From an uncultured Gammaproteobacteria bacterium (GTDB lineage: Bacteria; Pseudomonadota; Gammaproteobacteria; Pseudomonadales; UBA5518), in the NCBI GenBank assembly GCA_903928015.1, contig CAIYPF010000041.1, positions 1-46,308 of the forward strand: a stretch of 46,308 nt of DNA, written 5' to 3'. The notes under the pieces were generated by a model that was not told where the DNA came from, made no database searches, and saw only the letters and a list, made by a program, of their open reading frames with translations. The first letter of the stretch is position 1; every line of letters starts with the position of its first letter. Made by a program: the position numbers and the translations under genes. Of this stretch, positions 27,573-35,803 are shown piece by piece.

Positions 27573-29290
27573 GCGGTGGTGGCGCCGGAGATGTGCCGTG
27601 CGGCGAGATACCCGAAGGTCATCGCCGGCCCCAGCGTAGAACCCGGCCCCGGGTAGGTGGGCAACACCGCCGCCGAGCAGTTCCCGATCGCATACAGCCC
27701 TTCGATGGATGAACCATCGCCCCGTTGCACGCGTGCGTGCACGTCCGTGACCAAACCGCCCTGCGTGCCGAAATCGCCCGGATCGATGGGCATGGCATAG
27801 AAGGGTGCCTGGTCGATGGGTGCGAGGCAGGGATTGGGCGAGACACGCGGATCGCCGTAGTAGCGGTCGTACTCGGAATCCCCGCGGCCGAAGTCCGGAT
27901 CCTCGCCGCGCTTCGCGAAGTCGTTCATGCGCGCGATGGTGTCTTCGAGGCCGGCCGGGTCGATGCCCGCTTTCACGGCGAGCTCGGCGATGGTGTTCGC
28001 CTTGTGCACGAAGCCCTCGTCGAACCAGCGCTGCGGCACCATCCAGTCGGGGCGCATCTGGCTGTTGTAGAGCGGCCCCACGATGTAGGTGCGGCGGAAG
28101 CGTGCGTCGAATACGTGGAAGCTGGGCACGCAGGGGTTCTCGTCGCTGTGGCGGGCGAAGAGTTCCTTCTGGTAGGCCATGTAGTTCTGCGATTCGTTGG
28201 TGAAGCGCCGGCCGGCGGCGTTCACCACGCAGGAGCCGGGGTAGGACTTCTCCATGATGCTCAAGCGCGGCATCGGTTCGCCGGGCACGGTGATCGTGGT
28301 GCACCACCAGGCGTCCGACATGAGTTTGGTGGCGGCGCCCACGCGCATGCCCTCACGGATGGCGTCACCGGTGTTGGTGTGCACGCCGCCGCTCCAGCGG
28401 TGGTCGGTGGGCTTGGGCAGGTACTGCTCGCGCATCTGCTGGTTGTGCTCGAAGCCACCTGCGGCCAGCACCACGCCCTTGCTGGCGCCGATGCGGATGA
28501 GGCGTCCATCGCGCTCTGCCACTACGCCGATGACGCGGCCCGCGTCGTCGGTGATGAGTTCACGCATGGCGGTTTGCAGCCACAGCGGGATGTCGCGGTC
28601 CATCATCGATAGCCTGAGGCGCGCGATGCCGGCGCAGCCGGTGCAGATGCGCCGCGAGCGGCCCCAGCGCAGGAACCACGGGAGATCCGCGATGCTGGAA
28701 GCCACCAGCGCTGCGGCACGCTTCCACCAGCCCGGAATCTGCACGGTGAAATCCCAGGCCTCTTCCTGCGTGATCGCGAAGCGGCCGAACATCCACATCA
28801 TGTGGTGCGTGTCGATCAGGTGCCGCGCCTCGTCGCCCAGTTCCGATTTGGCGAGGGGCTCGGGCTCCATCGAGCGGTGCCCGGTTTTGGAGCCCGCGAA
28901 CTGCGAGTAGTAATCGGGGTACTGCGGCAGCGTGCGGTAGCGCACGCGGGTGCGCTCGTGGAGAAAATCGATCATCTGCGGGGCTTCCCGCAGGTAAGTC
29001 TCGATCGTCTCGGTAGAGACCGAGGCCTCGGGCACGGCCGCGCGCACGTAGGCCAGGGCCTCGTCGTAGGAGTCCGGCGCGCCTGCGGCCTGCGCGTAAC
29101 GGTTGCACGGCACCCAGACGCCGCCTCCCGAGATGGCACTCGTGCCCCCGTACATGTTGTTCTTCTCGATCAACAGCACGTTGCCTGCGCCCATCTCGTG
29201 GGCACAGACCGCGGCTGTCATCCCGCCATTGCCGGAGCCGACGACCAGTACGTCGACCTCGTGATCCCAATCAGTACGGGGCGTGGCCAT
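27569..29290 (-). CDS. KstD-like FAD-binding dehydrogenase
   Basis: A flavoprotein of the 3-ketosteroid-delta1-dehydrogenase / fumarate reductase group. The 573-residue protein has the dinucleotide motif VVGSGNGGMTAA (Gly18-Gly23) and then GGTSAISGGGVWVP. The C-terminal YPGPGSTLGPAMTFGY (Tyr546, Gly550) corresponds to the Tyr and Gly that polarise the substrate carbonyl in KstD. KstD inserts the 1,2 double bond into ring A of 3-ketosteroids; steroid specificity here is inferred from these motifs and the neighbours. The start ATG 29290 shares one base with the thiolase stop (TGATG). Its TAG stop falls inside the last REP unit. It ends a minus-strand set behind the AraC-type regulator. Confidence 0.82.
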   Translation of the reverse strand: MATPRTDWDHEVDVLVVGSGNGGMTAAVCAHEMGAGNVLLIEKNNMYGGTSAISGGGVWVPCNRYAQAAGAPDSYDEALAYVRAAVPEASVSTETIETYLREAPQMIDFLHERTRVRYRTLPQYPDYYSQFAGSKTGHRSMEPEPLAKSELGDEARHLIDTHHMMWMFGRFAITQEEAWDFTVQIPGWWKRAAALVASSIADLPWFLRWGRSRRICTGCAGIARLRLSMMDRDIPLWLQTAMRELITDDAGRVIGVVAERDGRLIRIGASKGVVLAAGGFEHNQQMREQYLPKPTDHRWSGGVHTNTGDAIREGMRVGAATKLMSDAWWCTTITVPGEPMPRLSIMEKSYPGSCVVNAAGRRFTNESQNYMAYQKELFARHSDENPCVPSFHVFDARFRRTYIVGPLYNSQMRPDWMVPQRWFDEGFVHKANTIAELAVKAGIDPAGLEDTIARMNDFAKRGEDPDFGRGDSEYDRYYGDPRVSPNPCLAPIDQAPFYAMPIDPGDFGTQGGLVTDVHARVQRGDGSSIEGLYAIGNCSAAVLPTYPGPGSTLGPAMTFGYLAARHISGATTA

Positions 29291-30471
29291 CAGAGCAGCT
29301 CTACTGCGAGTGCCGTTGCTTCACCGCCGCCGATGCAGAGCGCGGCAACACCGCGCGTCTTGCCGAGGCGGCGCAGTGCATGCACCAGCGTGAGTACGAT
29401 GCGGCTGCCGGTGGAGCCGATGGGGTGGCCCTGCGCGCAGGCGCCGCCGAAGACGTTCACCTTCGACTCGTCGAGGCCGAGTTGCACGATGGCCGCCATG
29501 GTGACCATGGCGAAGGCCTCGTTGATCTCGAAGAGATCCACGTCGTCCTTGCTCCAGCCGGCTTTGGCCAGCACTTTCCGGATGGCGCCAACGGGCGCGG
29601 TGGTGAAGAGCGCGGGCTCGTGCGAATTGCGCGCGTGCGCCACGATGCGGGCCATGGGTGCGACCCCGTGGCGCTTCGCCTCGCCAAGCGAGCAGAGCAC
29701 CAGCGCGGAGGCGCCGTCCGAGATCGAACTCGAATTGGCCGCGGTGATCGTGCCGTCTTTCGCGAAGGAGGGCTTCAGCGTGGGGATCTTGCCTGGGTTG
29801 GCGTTCAGGGGTTGCTCGTCGGTGTCGACCACCGTCTCGCCCTTGCGGCTCTTCACGGTGACCGCGACGATCTCGTCTTTCAGCGCGCCGCTCGTGATGG
29901 CCGCGTTCGCGCGCTCGAGCGATTGCACGGCGTAGCGGTCCATCTGTTCGCGCGTGAAGCCGAGTTCGTTCGCCGTTTCCTGTGCGAAGGTGCCCATCAG
30001 CCGTCCGGTGTAGGCGTCTTCGAGGCCGTCGTGGAACATGTGGTCCTTGGCTTCGACGTGGCCGATGCGATAGCCCGTACGCGAGTTCAGCAGCAGGTGC
30101 GGTGCGCTGCTCATGCTTTCCATGCCGCCGGCGATCATCACGCCGTTGGTGCCGGCGCGGATCTGGTCGTGGGCGAAGATGATCGCCTGCATGCCGGAAC
30201 CGCAAAGTTTGTTGATGGTGGTTGCGCCTGCTGTTTTCGGGATGCCGGCGGCGATGGCGGCCTGCCGTGCGGGACCTTGTTTCACGCCTGCAGGCAGCAC
30301 GCAGCCCATGATGACTTCGTCGATGTCGCTCGCTGCGAAGCCGCTGCGTTCGATGGCGGCGCGGATGGCGGCGGTGCCGAGCTCTACCGCGCTCACGCCA
30401 GAGAATGCGCCGTTCAGACCACCCATGGCCGTGCGTGCGCCGCCAGCGATGACTACCGTTGAATCGTCCAT
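29290..30471 (-). CDS. Acetyl-CoA C-acyltransferase (thiolase)
   Basis: Thiolases cleave 3-ketoacyl-CoA with CoA or condense two acetyl-CoA. The 393-residue protein has all three catalytic elements: nucleophile Cys90 in NKLCGSGMQA, His349 in GHPIGSTGSR and Cys379 in ALCIGGGEA. The NEAFA motif is also present. Length is typical. In this neighbourhood a degradative role is likely, although the sequence is closest in style to the acetyl-CoA acetyltransferase subgroup. The ATG 30471 is preceded by AGGAG; the frame upstream runs toward the AraC gene and was not used. It shares one base with the KstD-like gene downstream. Confidence 0.9.
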   Translation of the reverse strand: MDDSTVVIAGGARTAMGGLNGAFSGVSAVELGTAAIRAAIERSGFAASDIDEVIMGCVLPAGVKQGPARQAAIAAGIPKTAGATTINKLCGSGMQAIIFAHDQIRAGTNGVMIAGGMESMSSAPHLLLNSRTGYRIGHVEAKDHMFHDGLEDAYTGRLMGTFAQETANELGFTREQMDRYAVQSLERANAAITSGALKDEIVAVTVKSRKGETVVDTDEQPLNANPGKIPTLKPSFAKDGTITAANSSSISDGASALVLCSLGEAKRHGVAPMARIVAHARNSHEPALFTTAPVGAIRKVLAKAGWSKDDVDLFEINEAFAMVTMAAIVQLGLDESKVNVFGGACAQGHPIGSTGSRIVLTLVHALRRLGKTRGVAALCIGGGEATALAVELL

Positions 30472-30538
30472 TGCGATACTCCTGCGGAAAATGGGCGCAT
30501 TGTCCCCGTGCAGCGGGGCTTTGGCCAGACCCCGTGCA

Positions 30539-31546
30539 TCAGCTGCGCGGACTGTTTCCCGCCACCGCGCTGAAGAGTTTGCCCCGCACGCGGTGGCGGT
30601 AGTCCTGGGGCGTGGCCCCCGTGTGCGAAGTGAAGCTGCGGCTGAAGTGGCTGGCGCCGCCGAAGCCGCAGCGCGCGGCGATCTCGGCCGCTGACAGGTT
30701 GCTCGAGCGCAGAAGTTCCCGCGCCGCCGCAACGCGCGCCTGCTGCAGAAAGGCAAGCGGCGTGGTGCCGAGCGCGGCGCGGAAGCGGCGGTTCAGGCTG
30801 CGTGTCGAGAGCCCGCAGCGCGCCGCGAGTTCGGGCATGCGCAGCGCTTCGCCCAGGTGCGCCAGCATCCAGTCCTGGGCAATCCATACCGATTCGTCGG
30901 GGTGCGCTCCGGCCTCGCCCTCGACGAAGCTCGCGGCCTCGAAGGGCCGTCGTATCTCGGGCGAGAACTGCGCCTCGACCTGCCGCGCGGCCTCGGCGCC
31001 GAAGAGCTCGCGGATGAAGTGCACCATCAGGTCCGCCACGGAGTTCACGCTGCCCGCGCAATAGAAATTCCCGGACCGCGTGATGAGGTGCCGGCGCTGC
31101 AGCTGCACTGCCGGGTAACGCCGCGAGAAATCCTCGAAGAACGACCAATGGGTGGTGGCTGGGCGCCCGTCCAACAGTCCCGCCGCGGCGGGGAAGTAAC
31201 TTCCGGTGCCGACCGCGCAGATGCGTGTGCCGGTGGAGGCAAGGCGGCGGATGCAGTCGGTAATGCCCGCGTGGCGCGATACGGTGAGCTGCGGGGTGCG
31301 CCAGAGCGAGGGGATGATCGCGAGTTCTGCCTCGTGTATGCGGGAGACGACGCTGTCCGGCTGCAGACGAAGCGAACCGGACATGCTGACGGGGCCGCGG
31401 CTTGCTGCTGCCACCCGGATGGCGGGAAGCGGAGCCCGGCGATCCCGAGCGCGCCGGTGTTGCATCGCGGCATGGAGCATTTCCAGGGGCAGCGCAAGGC
31501 TCGAGCCCAGCGCGCCCTCGACGGCAAACACGATGATCGCTCGCAT
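30539..31546 (-). CDS. AraC-family regulator with DJ-1/PfpI-like domain
   Basis: The 335-residue protein has an N-terminal DJ-1/PfpI (class I glutaminase-like) sensor domain, residues 1-190, starting MRAIIVFAVEGALGSSLALPLE. A C-terminal AraC DNA-binding domain with two helix-turn-helix units follows (about 225-325): MPELAARCGLSTRSLNRRFR, then AAEIAARCGFGGASHFSR and the closing TPQDYR. This is the GlxA-type architecture. It lies 67 bp upstream of the thiolase gene on the same strand and is divergent from the ketosynthase gene with a 114-bp gap. It is therefore well placed to control both directions. The effector is unknown. The start ATG 31546 begins the sensor domain. Confidence 0.88.
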   Translation of the reverse strand: MRAIIVFAVEGALGSSLALPLEMLHAAMQHRRARDRRAPLPAIRVAAASRGPVSMSGSLRLQPDSVVSRIHEAELAIIPSLWRTPQLTVSRHAGITDCIRRLASTGTRICAVGTGSYFPAAAGLLDGRPATTHWSFFEDFSRRYPAVQLQRRHLITRSGNFYCAGSVNSVADLMVHFIRELFGAEAARQVEAQFSPEIRRPFEAASFVEGEAGAHPDESVWIAQDWMLAHLGEALRMPELAARCGLSTRSLNRRFRAALGTTPLAFLQQARVAAARELLRSSNLSAAEIAARCGFGGASHFSRSFTSHTGATPQDYRHRVRGKLFSAVAGNSPRS

Positions 31547-31660
31547 GGGTGATCCCTGGCTGAAAAAAACAACTTGATGGCCAATAGTAGCAATACCCTG
31601 TGCCTTTCCCCGCCTACACTGCGGCACACGCTGAGCGCCAGACTTCCGGAGATGTACCCC

Positions 31661-33526
31661 ATGAGCAGGCTTCCCGTCATAACCGGCTTCGGCGGCGTTT
31701 CCCCCGCTGGTCGCAGCTCTGCTCACCATGGTTTCCGCAGGCTGGTGATCGATGCCTTGCCGGCGCTGGAGGCGAGCGATACCTGGGCCAGCCTTGCCCG
31801 GCTGATGGGCCTCGAAGAGAGCACGAGCGCGGAGGCGAGGTCGCGCATGCGCGACTTCAGCCTGGTCCGACGCATCGAGTCCACGCATTTCGACAGCGAG
31901 CGCATTCCGTGGAACCGCCGTGCATCGCTTGGCTCGGTGCCCGGCGAGGAGGGGACGCGACTGCGTCTCTCCGGCGCGCAGATCGGTGAGGGTCTGCCCG
32001 CGGGCTGGACGCTGCTGGGCAGCGAGGGACGTTCGGTGGATGTGCGTCTTGATGCCCCGGCGGAGGTGCTGCTCCCCGCCGAGCGGCGCTCGGATGTGCA
32101 TGCTGCGGGGCAGTTGCCCGCGGGCTTCGATCCCGGATCGCTCTATCCGGCCCGCAACCATCCGCGCGGCCTGCAGATGACCATCTTCGGTGCCTCGGAT
32201 GCGCTCGGCTCCCTCGGCATCGAGTGGGAACAGGTGCTCTCCCGCGTGAGCCCGGAGCGCATCAGCGTCTACGCCGGCAGCGGCATGAGCCAGCTCGATG
32301 GCAATGGCAATGGCGGCATGGTGGCATCGCGGCTCATGGGGCGGCGCGTGAGCTCCAAGCAATGCCCCTTCGGTTTTGCCGAAATGCCGGCCGATTTCAT
32401 CAACGCCTACGTGCTGGGCAGCGTGGGCAACACCGGCACCAGCATGGGTGCCTGCGCCTCCTTCCTGTACAACCTGCGCCTTGCCTGCGCCGACATCCAG
32501 TCCGGCCGTGCGCTGGTGGCGGTGGTCGGCAATGCCGAGGCACCCATCACGCCCGAGGTGATGGAGGGTTACGCCGCGATGGGCGCGCTCGCCACCGATG
32601 ACGGGCTGCGCGCGCTGGACGGCTTGGCAGCGGGCACCACGCCCGATCACCGGCGCGCCTGCCGCCCCTTCGCCGAGAACTGCGGTTTCACCATCGCCGA
32701 GTCGGCGCAGTTCGTGGTGCTGATGGACGCGGAGCTCGCGCTCGAACTGGGAGCAAGCATCCATGCAGCAGTGGCGGATGTTTTCGTCAATGCCGACGGT
32801 TTCAAGAAATCGATCTCGGCGCCCGGCGTGGGCAATTACCTCACTGTCGCGCGTGCTGCGGCGCTTGCGCGTGCCATCGTTGGCGAAGACGGCTTGCGCC
32901 AGCGCTCCTTCGTGCATGCGCACGGCACCGGCACACCCCAGAACCGCGTGACCGAGTCCCACATCCTGGACGAGACCGCGCGCATCTTCGGCATCCGCGA
33001 TTGGCCCGTCTGCGCGATCAAGAGCTTCCTCGGCCACTCGATCGGCGCGGCTGCCGGCGACCAGGTGGTGATGACTCTCGGAACCTGGGCCCATGGCTGG
33101 TTGCCAGGCATCCTCACGGCGCCGGCCAATGCCGCTGACGTGCACGCCACCCACCTCGACATCCTGCGCCGGCACCGCGATTGCGACCCCACCGAACTGG
33201 ATGTGGCGCTGGTCAATGCCAAGGGCTTCGGTGGCAACAACGCCACTGCCACACTCCTCGCCCCGCACGTCGCACGACACATGATGGAAAAGCGCTTCGG
33301 TGCCGCCGCCATGAACGCGTGGCGGGCGCGCAACGAAGCAGTGCGCACGGCCTCAGCCGACCACGATGCCCGCGCCACCGCAGGCGAAGCGCCACCGGTC
33401 TACCGCTTCGACCAGGGCGTGTTGCAGGGAGACGATCTGTCGTGGGACGGCAGCAAGCTGCGTGTTCCCGGATACGCGCAGCCCATCGATCTCGCCATGA
33501 CATCGCCTTACGCCGATTGGCAGTAA
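31661..33526 (+). CDS. Stand-alone beta-ketoacyl synthase
   Basis: A thiolase-fold condensing enzyme of 621 residues, longer than FabF (about 410). The Cys-His-His catalytic set is complete: Cys265 in GTSMGACASF, His421 in HAHGTGTPQNR and His459 in FLGHSIGAAAG. The lysine of the last motif (Lys454) and GFGGNN near the C-terminus are also present. About 180 extra residues lie before the first core motifs and about 60 after the last. It should perform decarboxylative condensation on an acyl carrier protein, but no carrier protein, acyltransferase or reductase is nearby. ATG 31661 has GGAG 9 nt upstream; the frame opens earlier at 31574 without a ribosome site. The SRPBCC gene follows after 37 bp. 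Confidence 0.88.
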   Translation: MSRLPVITGFGGVSPAGRSSAHHGFRRLVIDALPALEASDTWASLARLMGLEESTSAEARSRMRDFSLVRRIESTHFDSERIPWNRRASLGSVPGEEGTRLRLSGAQIGEGLPAGWTLLGSEGRSVDVRLDAPAEVLLPAERRSDVHAAGQLPAGFDPGSLYPARNHPRGLQMTIFGASDALGSLGIEWEQVLSRVSPERISVYAGSGMSQLDGNGNGGMVASRLMGRRVSSKQCPFGFAEMPADFINAYVLGSVGNTGTSMGACASFLYNLRLACADIQSGRALVAVVGNAEAPITPEVMEGYAAMGALATDDGLRALDGLAAGTTPDHRRACRPFAENCGFTIAESAQFVVLMDAELALELGASIHAAVADVFVNADGFKKSISAPGVGNYLTVARAAALARAIVGEDGLRQRSFVHAHGTGTPQNRVTESHILDETARIFGIRDWPVCAIKSFLGHSIGAAAGDQVVMTLGTWAHGWLPGILTAPANAADVHATHLDILRRHRDCDPTELDVALVNAKGFGGNNATATLLAPHVARHMMEKRFGAAAMNAWRARNEAVRTASADHDARATAGEAPPVYRFDQGVLQGDDLSWDGSKLRVPGYAQPIDLAMTSPYADWQ

Positions 33527-33563
33527 GGCAGCACTGACTCCCACCCCTCGAGGCACATCCCGC

Positions 33564-34070
33564 ATGGACCATTCGCACAGTTATTCGCTCGAAATGCCGC
33601 TGCCCCTGGATGCCGCGTGGCTGCGGCTGCGTGACCTTGGCGTGGCGCACCACTACGTCCCCGGGTTGACCGGCACCGAGATCACCACCGCGCTGAAGGA
33701 GGGCGTTGGCGCCAGCCGTCGCGTGCACCAGACCGGAGGCGGCTGGATCGACGAGACCGTCACGTCCTGGACCGAGGGTCACGGATTCGATATCCGCCTG
33801 CATCGCGGGGAAGAGGGCATGGTGGCGCCCTTCCGCGAGGCGAGTTTCCGCTATTGGCTGGAAGATGCGGGCGCGTCGCGCACGCGGTTGGTGCTCACGC
33901 TGTCTTACAGCCTGCGCTGGGGCATGTTCGGCACGCTGCTCGAGCGGCTCGCGATGGGCCGAGGTGTCACCGGCAACCTGCGTGACGTGGCGCTCGGGCT
34001 GCGCGAGTACTACCTGACCGGCAACACTGTCACGCCCGAGCGACGCGCAGAGCTCAAGCGCGCTCAGTAA
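33564..34070 (+). CDS. SRPBCC (START-like/polyketide cyclase-like) protein
   Basis: The 168-residue protein has the SRPBCC pattern: a first strand with PLPLDAAWLRLRDLG (residues 12-26), VPGLTGTEI, GVGASRRVHQ and GGWIDETVTSWTEG (58-71). A C-terminal helix carries LLERLAMGRGVTGNLRDV. Such domains bind hydrophobic ligands and include polyketide cyclases/aromatases. It follows the ketosynthase gene by 37 bp and is probably co-transcribed, so it may act on the product of that enzyme; this is inference. Its 3' end overlaps the convergent S51 peptidase gene by 7 bp. Confidence 0.75.
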   Translation: MDHSHSYSLEMPLPLDAAWLRLRDLGVAHHYVPGLTGTEITTALKEGVGASRRVHQTGGGWIDETVTSWTEGHGFDIRLHRGEEGMVAPFREASFRYWLEDAGASRTRLVLTLSYSLRWGMFGTLLERLAMGRGVTGNLRDVALGLREYYLTGNTVTPERRAELKRAQ

Positions 34071-35083
34071 GGGTTGGCCGAGAGCACCCCGTTGCTCACG
34101 GAGATGGTGTAGGAGCCCAGCGAGGCCGGACGGTTCGCAAGATCGAAGGTCCCGCCCGCGGGGACTTTCCAGAACGTGAAGTTGGCGTAGCTGAGAGGCT
34201 GCTTGGCGGCGACTTTCTCGCCGCTTCCGGGCGCATGGTCCGCGAGCACGAAGTAGGCCGTGGACGGTGCGCCCGGGTTGCCGTAGACCCGCGCCAGTCC
34301 GTTCGCGTCCACCACGACCGAGGTCTGCTCGTCGGCGGCTATACCGAGTTGCGGGCTGCCGTAGCCGTCCTTGATCTGCCGGGCCAGAAAGCCCATCAGC
34401 CGCCCCATCCGGTCGCGCGTCACGAGGTGCTGCTCCGTGATGGTGCCCGCCATGAAGGGCCAGTCGAAAAATCCGTGCGTGAAGGTGGCGCCGCGGTGGT
34501 AGGGGTTGGCGAGGATGTCGGCGGAGGTGACGCTCGCCACGCAGGCGTCGTAGGCCGTGGGGCTCTGGATCGCCATGCCGGCGCTGGTGCCGCCGACCGC
34601 GCCATGCTTCTGCTCCAGCACGTACTCCACGGCCGTTTCCACCGGCGTGCCCTTGAACAGGGTCACGTAGTCGCACTGGTCACCACCGGCGAAGAAAACC
34701 ACCTCGGCGGCGCGGATGCTGGCGTTCAGGGCAGGGGAGGTGGTATCGGTTCGTTTGCTTATCACCAGCGTCTCGACCGAGTCGACGCCGTTCATGGCGT
34801 AGATGTAGTCGTTGTAGCCGTTGGAGCCGGTGGCACGGAGGATCACGACATCGACCTTGGTGCTGCATTGAGAGCTGCCGCCGGTGCAGCCACGCGTGAG
34901 ATCGATCATGGCCTGCAGGGCCGAGTCGACGTCCGGTCCGCCACCGCCCAGATTGAGGACGGGTCCGTGCAACGAGGCTGGCCTGGCGTCGGCAGCCGAG
35001 CCTGTGAGATAGCTCGTCACCTTGGCTTCGGCTGCCAAGGGAAGCAGGGCGAGGGCGGCTGAGGCGAGAAGCAATCTGCGCAT
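34064..35083 (-). CDS. Secreted S51-family (cyanophycinase-like) peptidase
   Basis: The 339-residue protein starts with a signal peptide (MRRLLLASAALALLPLAAEA, residues 1-20), so it should act in the periplasm or outside. The catalytic elbow GGTSAGMAIQ carries Ser168. VVFFAGGDQCDY (128-139) matches the GG[DN]Q motif of the peptidase E/cyanophycinase clan. A cysteine pair in GCTGGSSQC may form a disulfide. Cyanophycinases cut beta-Asp-Arg bonds of cyanophycin; no cyanophycin synthetase gene is in the window. The ATG 35083 has GGGAG 8 nt upstream and was preferred to an ATG at 35104. It is divergent from the YdjA-like gene. Confidence 0.82.
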   Translation of the reverse strand: MRRLLLASAALALLPLAAEAKVTSYLTGSAADARPASLHGPVLNLGGGGPDVDSALQAMIDLTRGCTGGSSQCSTKVDVVILRATGSNGYNDYIYAMNGVDSVETLVISKRTDTTSPALNASIRAAEVVFFAGGDQCDYVTLFKGTPVETAVEYVLEQKHGAVGGTSAGMAIQSPTAYDACVASVTSADILANPYHRGATFTHGFFDWPFMAGTITEQHLVTRDRMGRLMGFLARQIKDGYGSPQLGIAADEQTSVVVDANGLARVYGNPGAPSTAYFVLADHAPGSGEKVAAKQPLSYANFTFWKVPAGGTFDLANRPASLGSYTISVSNGVLSANPY

Positions 35084-35215
35084 GGCCTGTACTCCCGGAT
35101 GCATGAAGGTAGGGCCAGTCTAAGCCCCGTTTTCAGACGCTGTCCTTCGCCGGGTGTCGTTGCATTCACACTATTGCGTTGGCACAGTGCCGCAATCGTG
35201 TTCGCGGACTGCACC

Positions 35216-35782
35216 ATGGAAGCACTCGAAGCGCTGCTTGGGCGTTCTTCAGCCGCCAAGCTCGCCGAACCAGCCCCGCAGGGTGAGGTTCGTGAACGTA
35301 TCTTCCGCGCCGCCTTGAGGGCCCCAGACCACGCGCGGCTGCGCCCCTGGCGCTTCCTGGTGGTCGAGGCTGAGGATCGTTCGCACCTCGGGGAGGCTCT
35401 TGCACGTGCCATGCAGGCGCGTGATCCGCAGACCGACCCTGCGGCACTCGCCAAGGTCCGGGCGAACCCGCTGCGTGCGCCCCTGGTGCTGCTGCTGGTG
35501 GCCAGAATCAGCGAGCACCCCAAGGTGCCGGCGCTGGAGCAGCAGTTCTCGGTGGCCTGTGCCGCGCAATGTGTCCTGCTGGCGGCCCACGCCGAGGGCT
35601 TCGGCGGCATCTGGCGCAGCGGCGCCATCACCTACTCTCCCGAACTCCATGCCGAACTCGGCCTCGCGCCCGATGAGCAGATGCTGGGTTTCCTGTATCT
35701 GGGCACGCCGCTCGCCGTGGTGCCACGCCCTGGCCCGGACCCGTCCGTTCAGGAACACTTTCGCGTCTGGCCCGCACATTGA
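35216..35782 (+). CDS. YdjA-like nitroreductase
   Basis: A small FMN oxidoreductase of 188 residues. The N-terminus MEALEALLGRSSAAKLAEPAP resembles E. coli YdjA, followed by ALRAPDHARLRPWRFLVVE (residues 37-55). A later conserved segment is GFGGIWRSGA (about 132-141). YdjA-type enzymes are minimal nitroreductases with poorly known natural substrates. The ATG 35216 begins the YdjA-like sequence; the frame continues upstream without homology. The dienoyl-CoA isomerase gene follows after 21 bp on the same strand, suggesting a two-gene operon. Confidence 0.85.
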   Translation: MEALEALLGRSSAAKLAEPAPQGEVRERIFRAALRAPDHARLRPWRFLVVEAEDRSHLGEALARAMQARDPQTDPAALAKVRANPLRAPLVLLLVARISEHPKVPALEQQFSVACAAQCVLLAAHAEGFGGIWRSGAITYSPELHAELGLAPDEQMLGFLYLGTPLAVVPRPGPDPSVQEHFRVWPAH

Positions 35783-35803
35783 TTCTTTCCGGGACATCCC
35801 GCC

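Noticed and set aside
30472-30756. N-terminal extension of the thiolase frame
   Set aside because: It is Arg/Ala-rich shadow sequence overlapping the AraC gene; ATG 30471 has an AGGAG site and the normal thiolase start.
31547-33280. Long minus-strand open frame running on from the AraC-type gene across the ketosynthase gene
   Set aside because: It is a high-GC shadow of the ketosynthase gene on the other strand; the regulator has a proper start at 31546.
35180-35194. Possible sigma-54 site TTGGCACAGTGCCGCA before the YdjA-like gene
   Set aside because: The GG to GC distance is 9 bp instead of 10, and the symmetry comes from a small palindrome.
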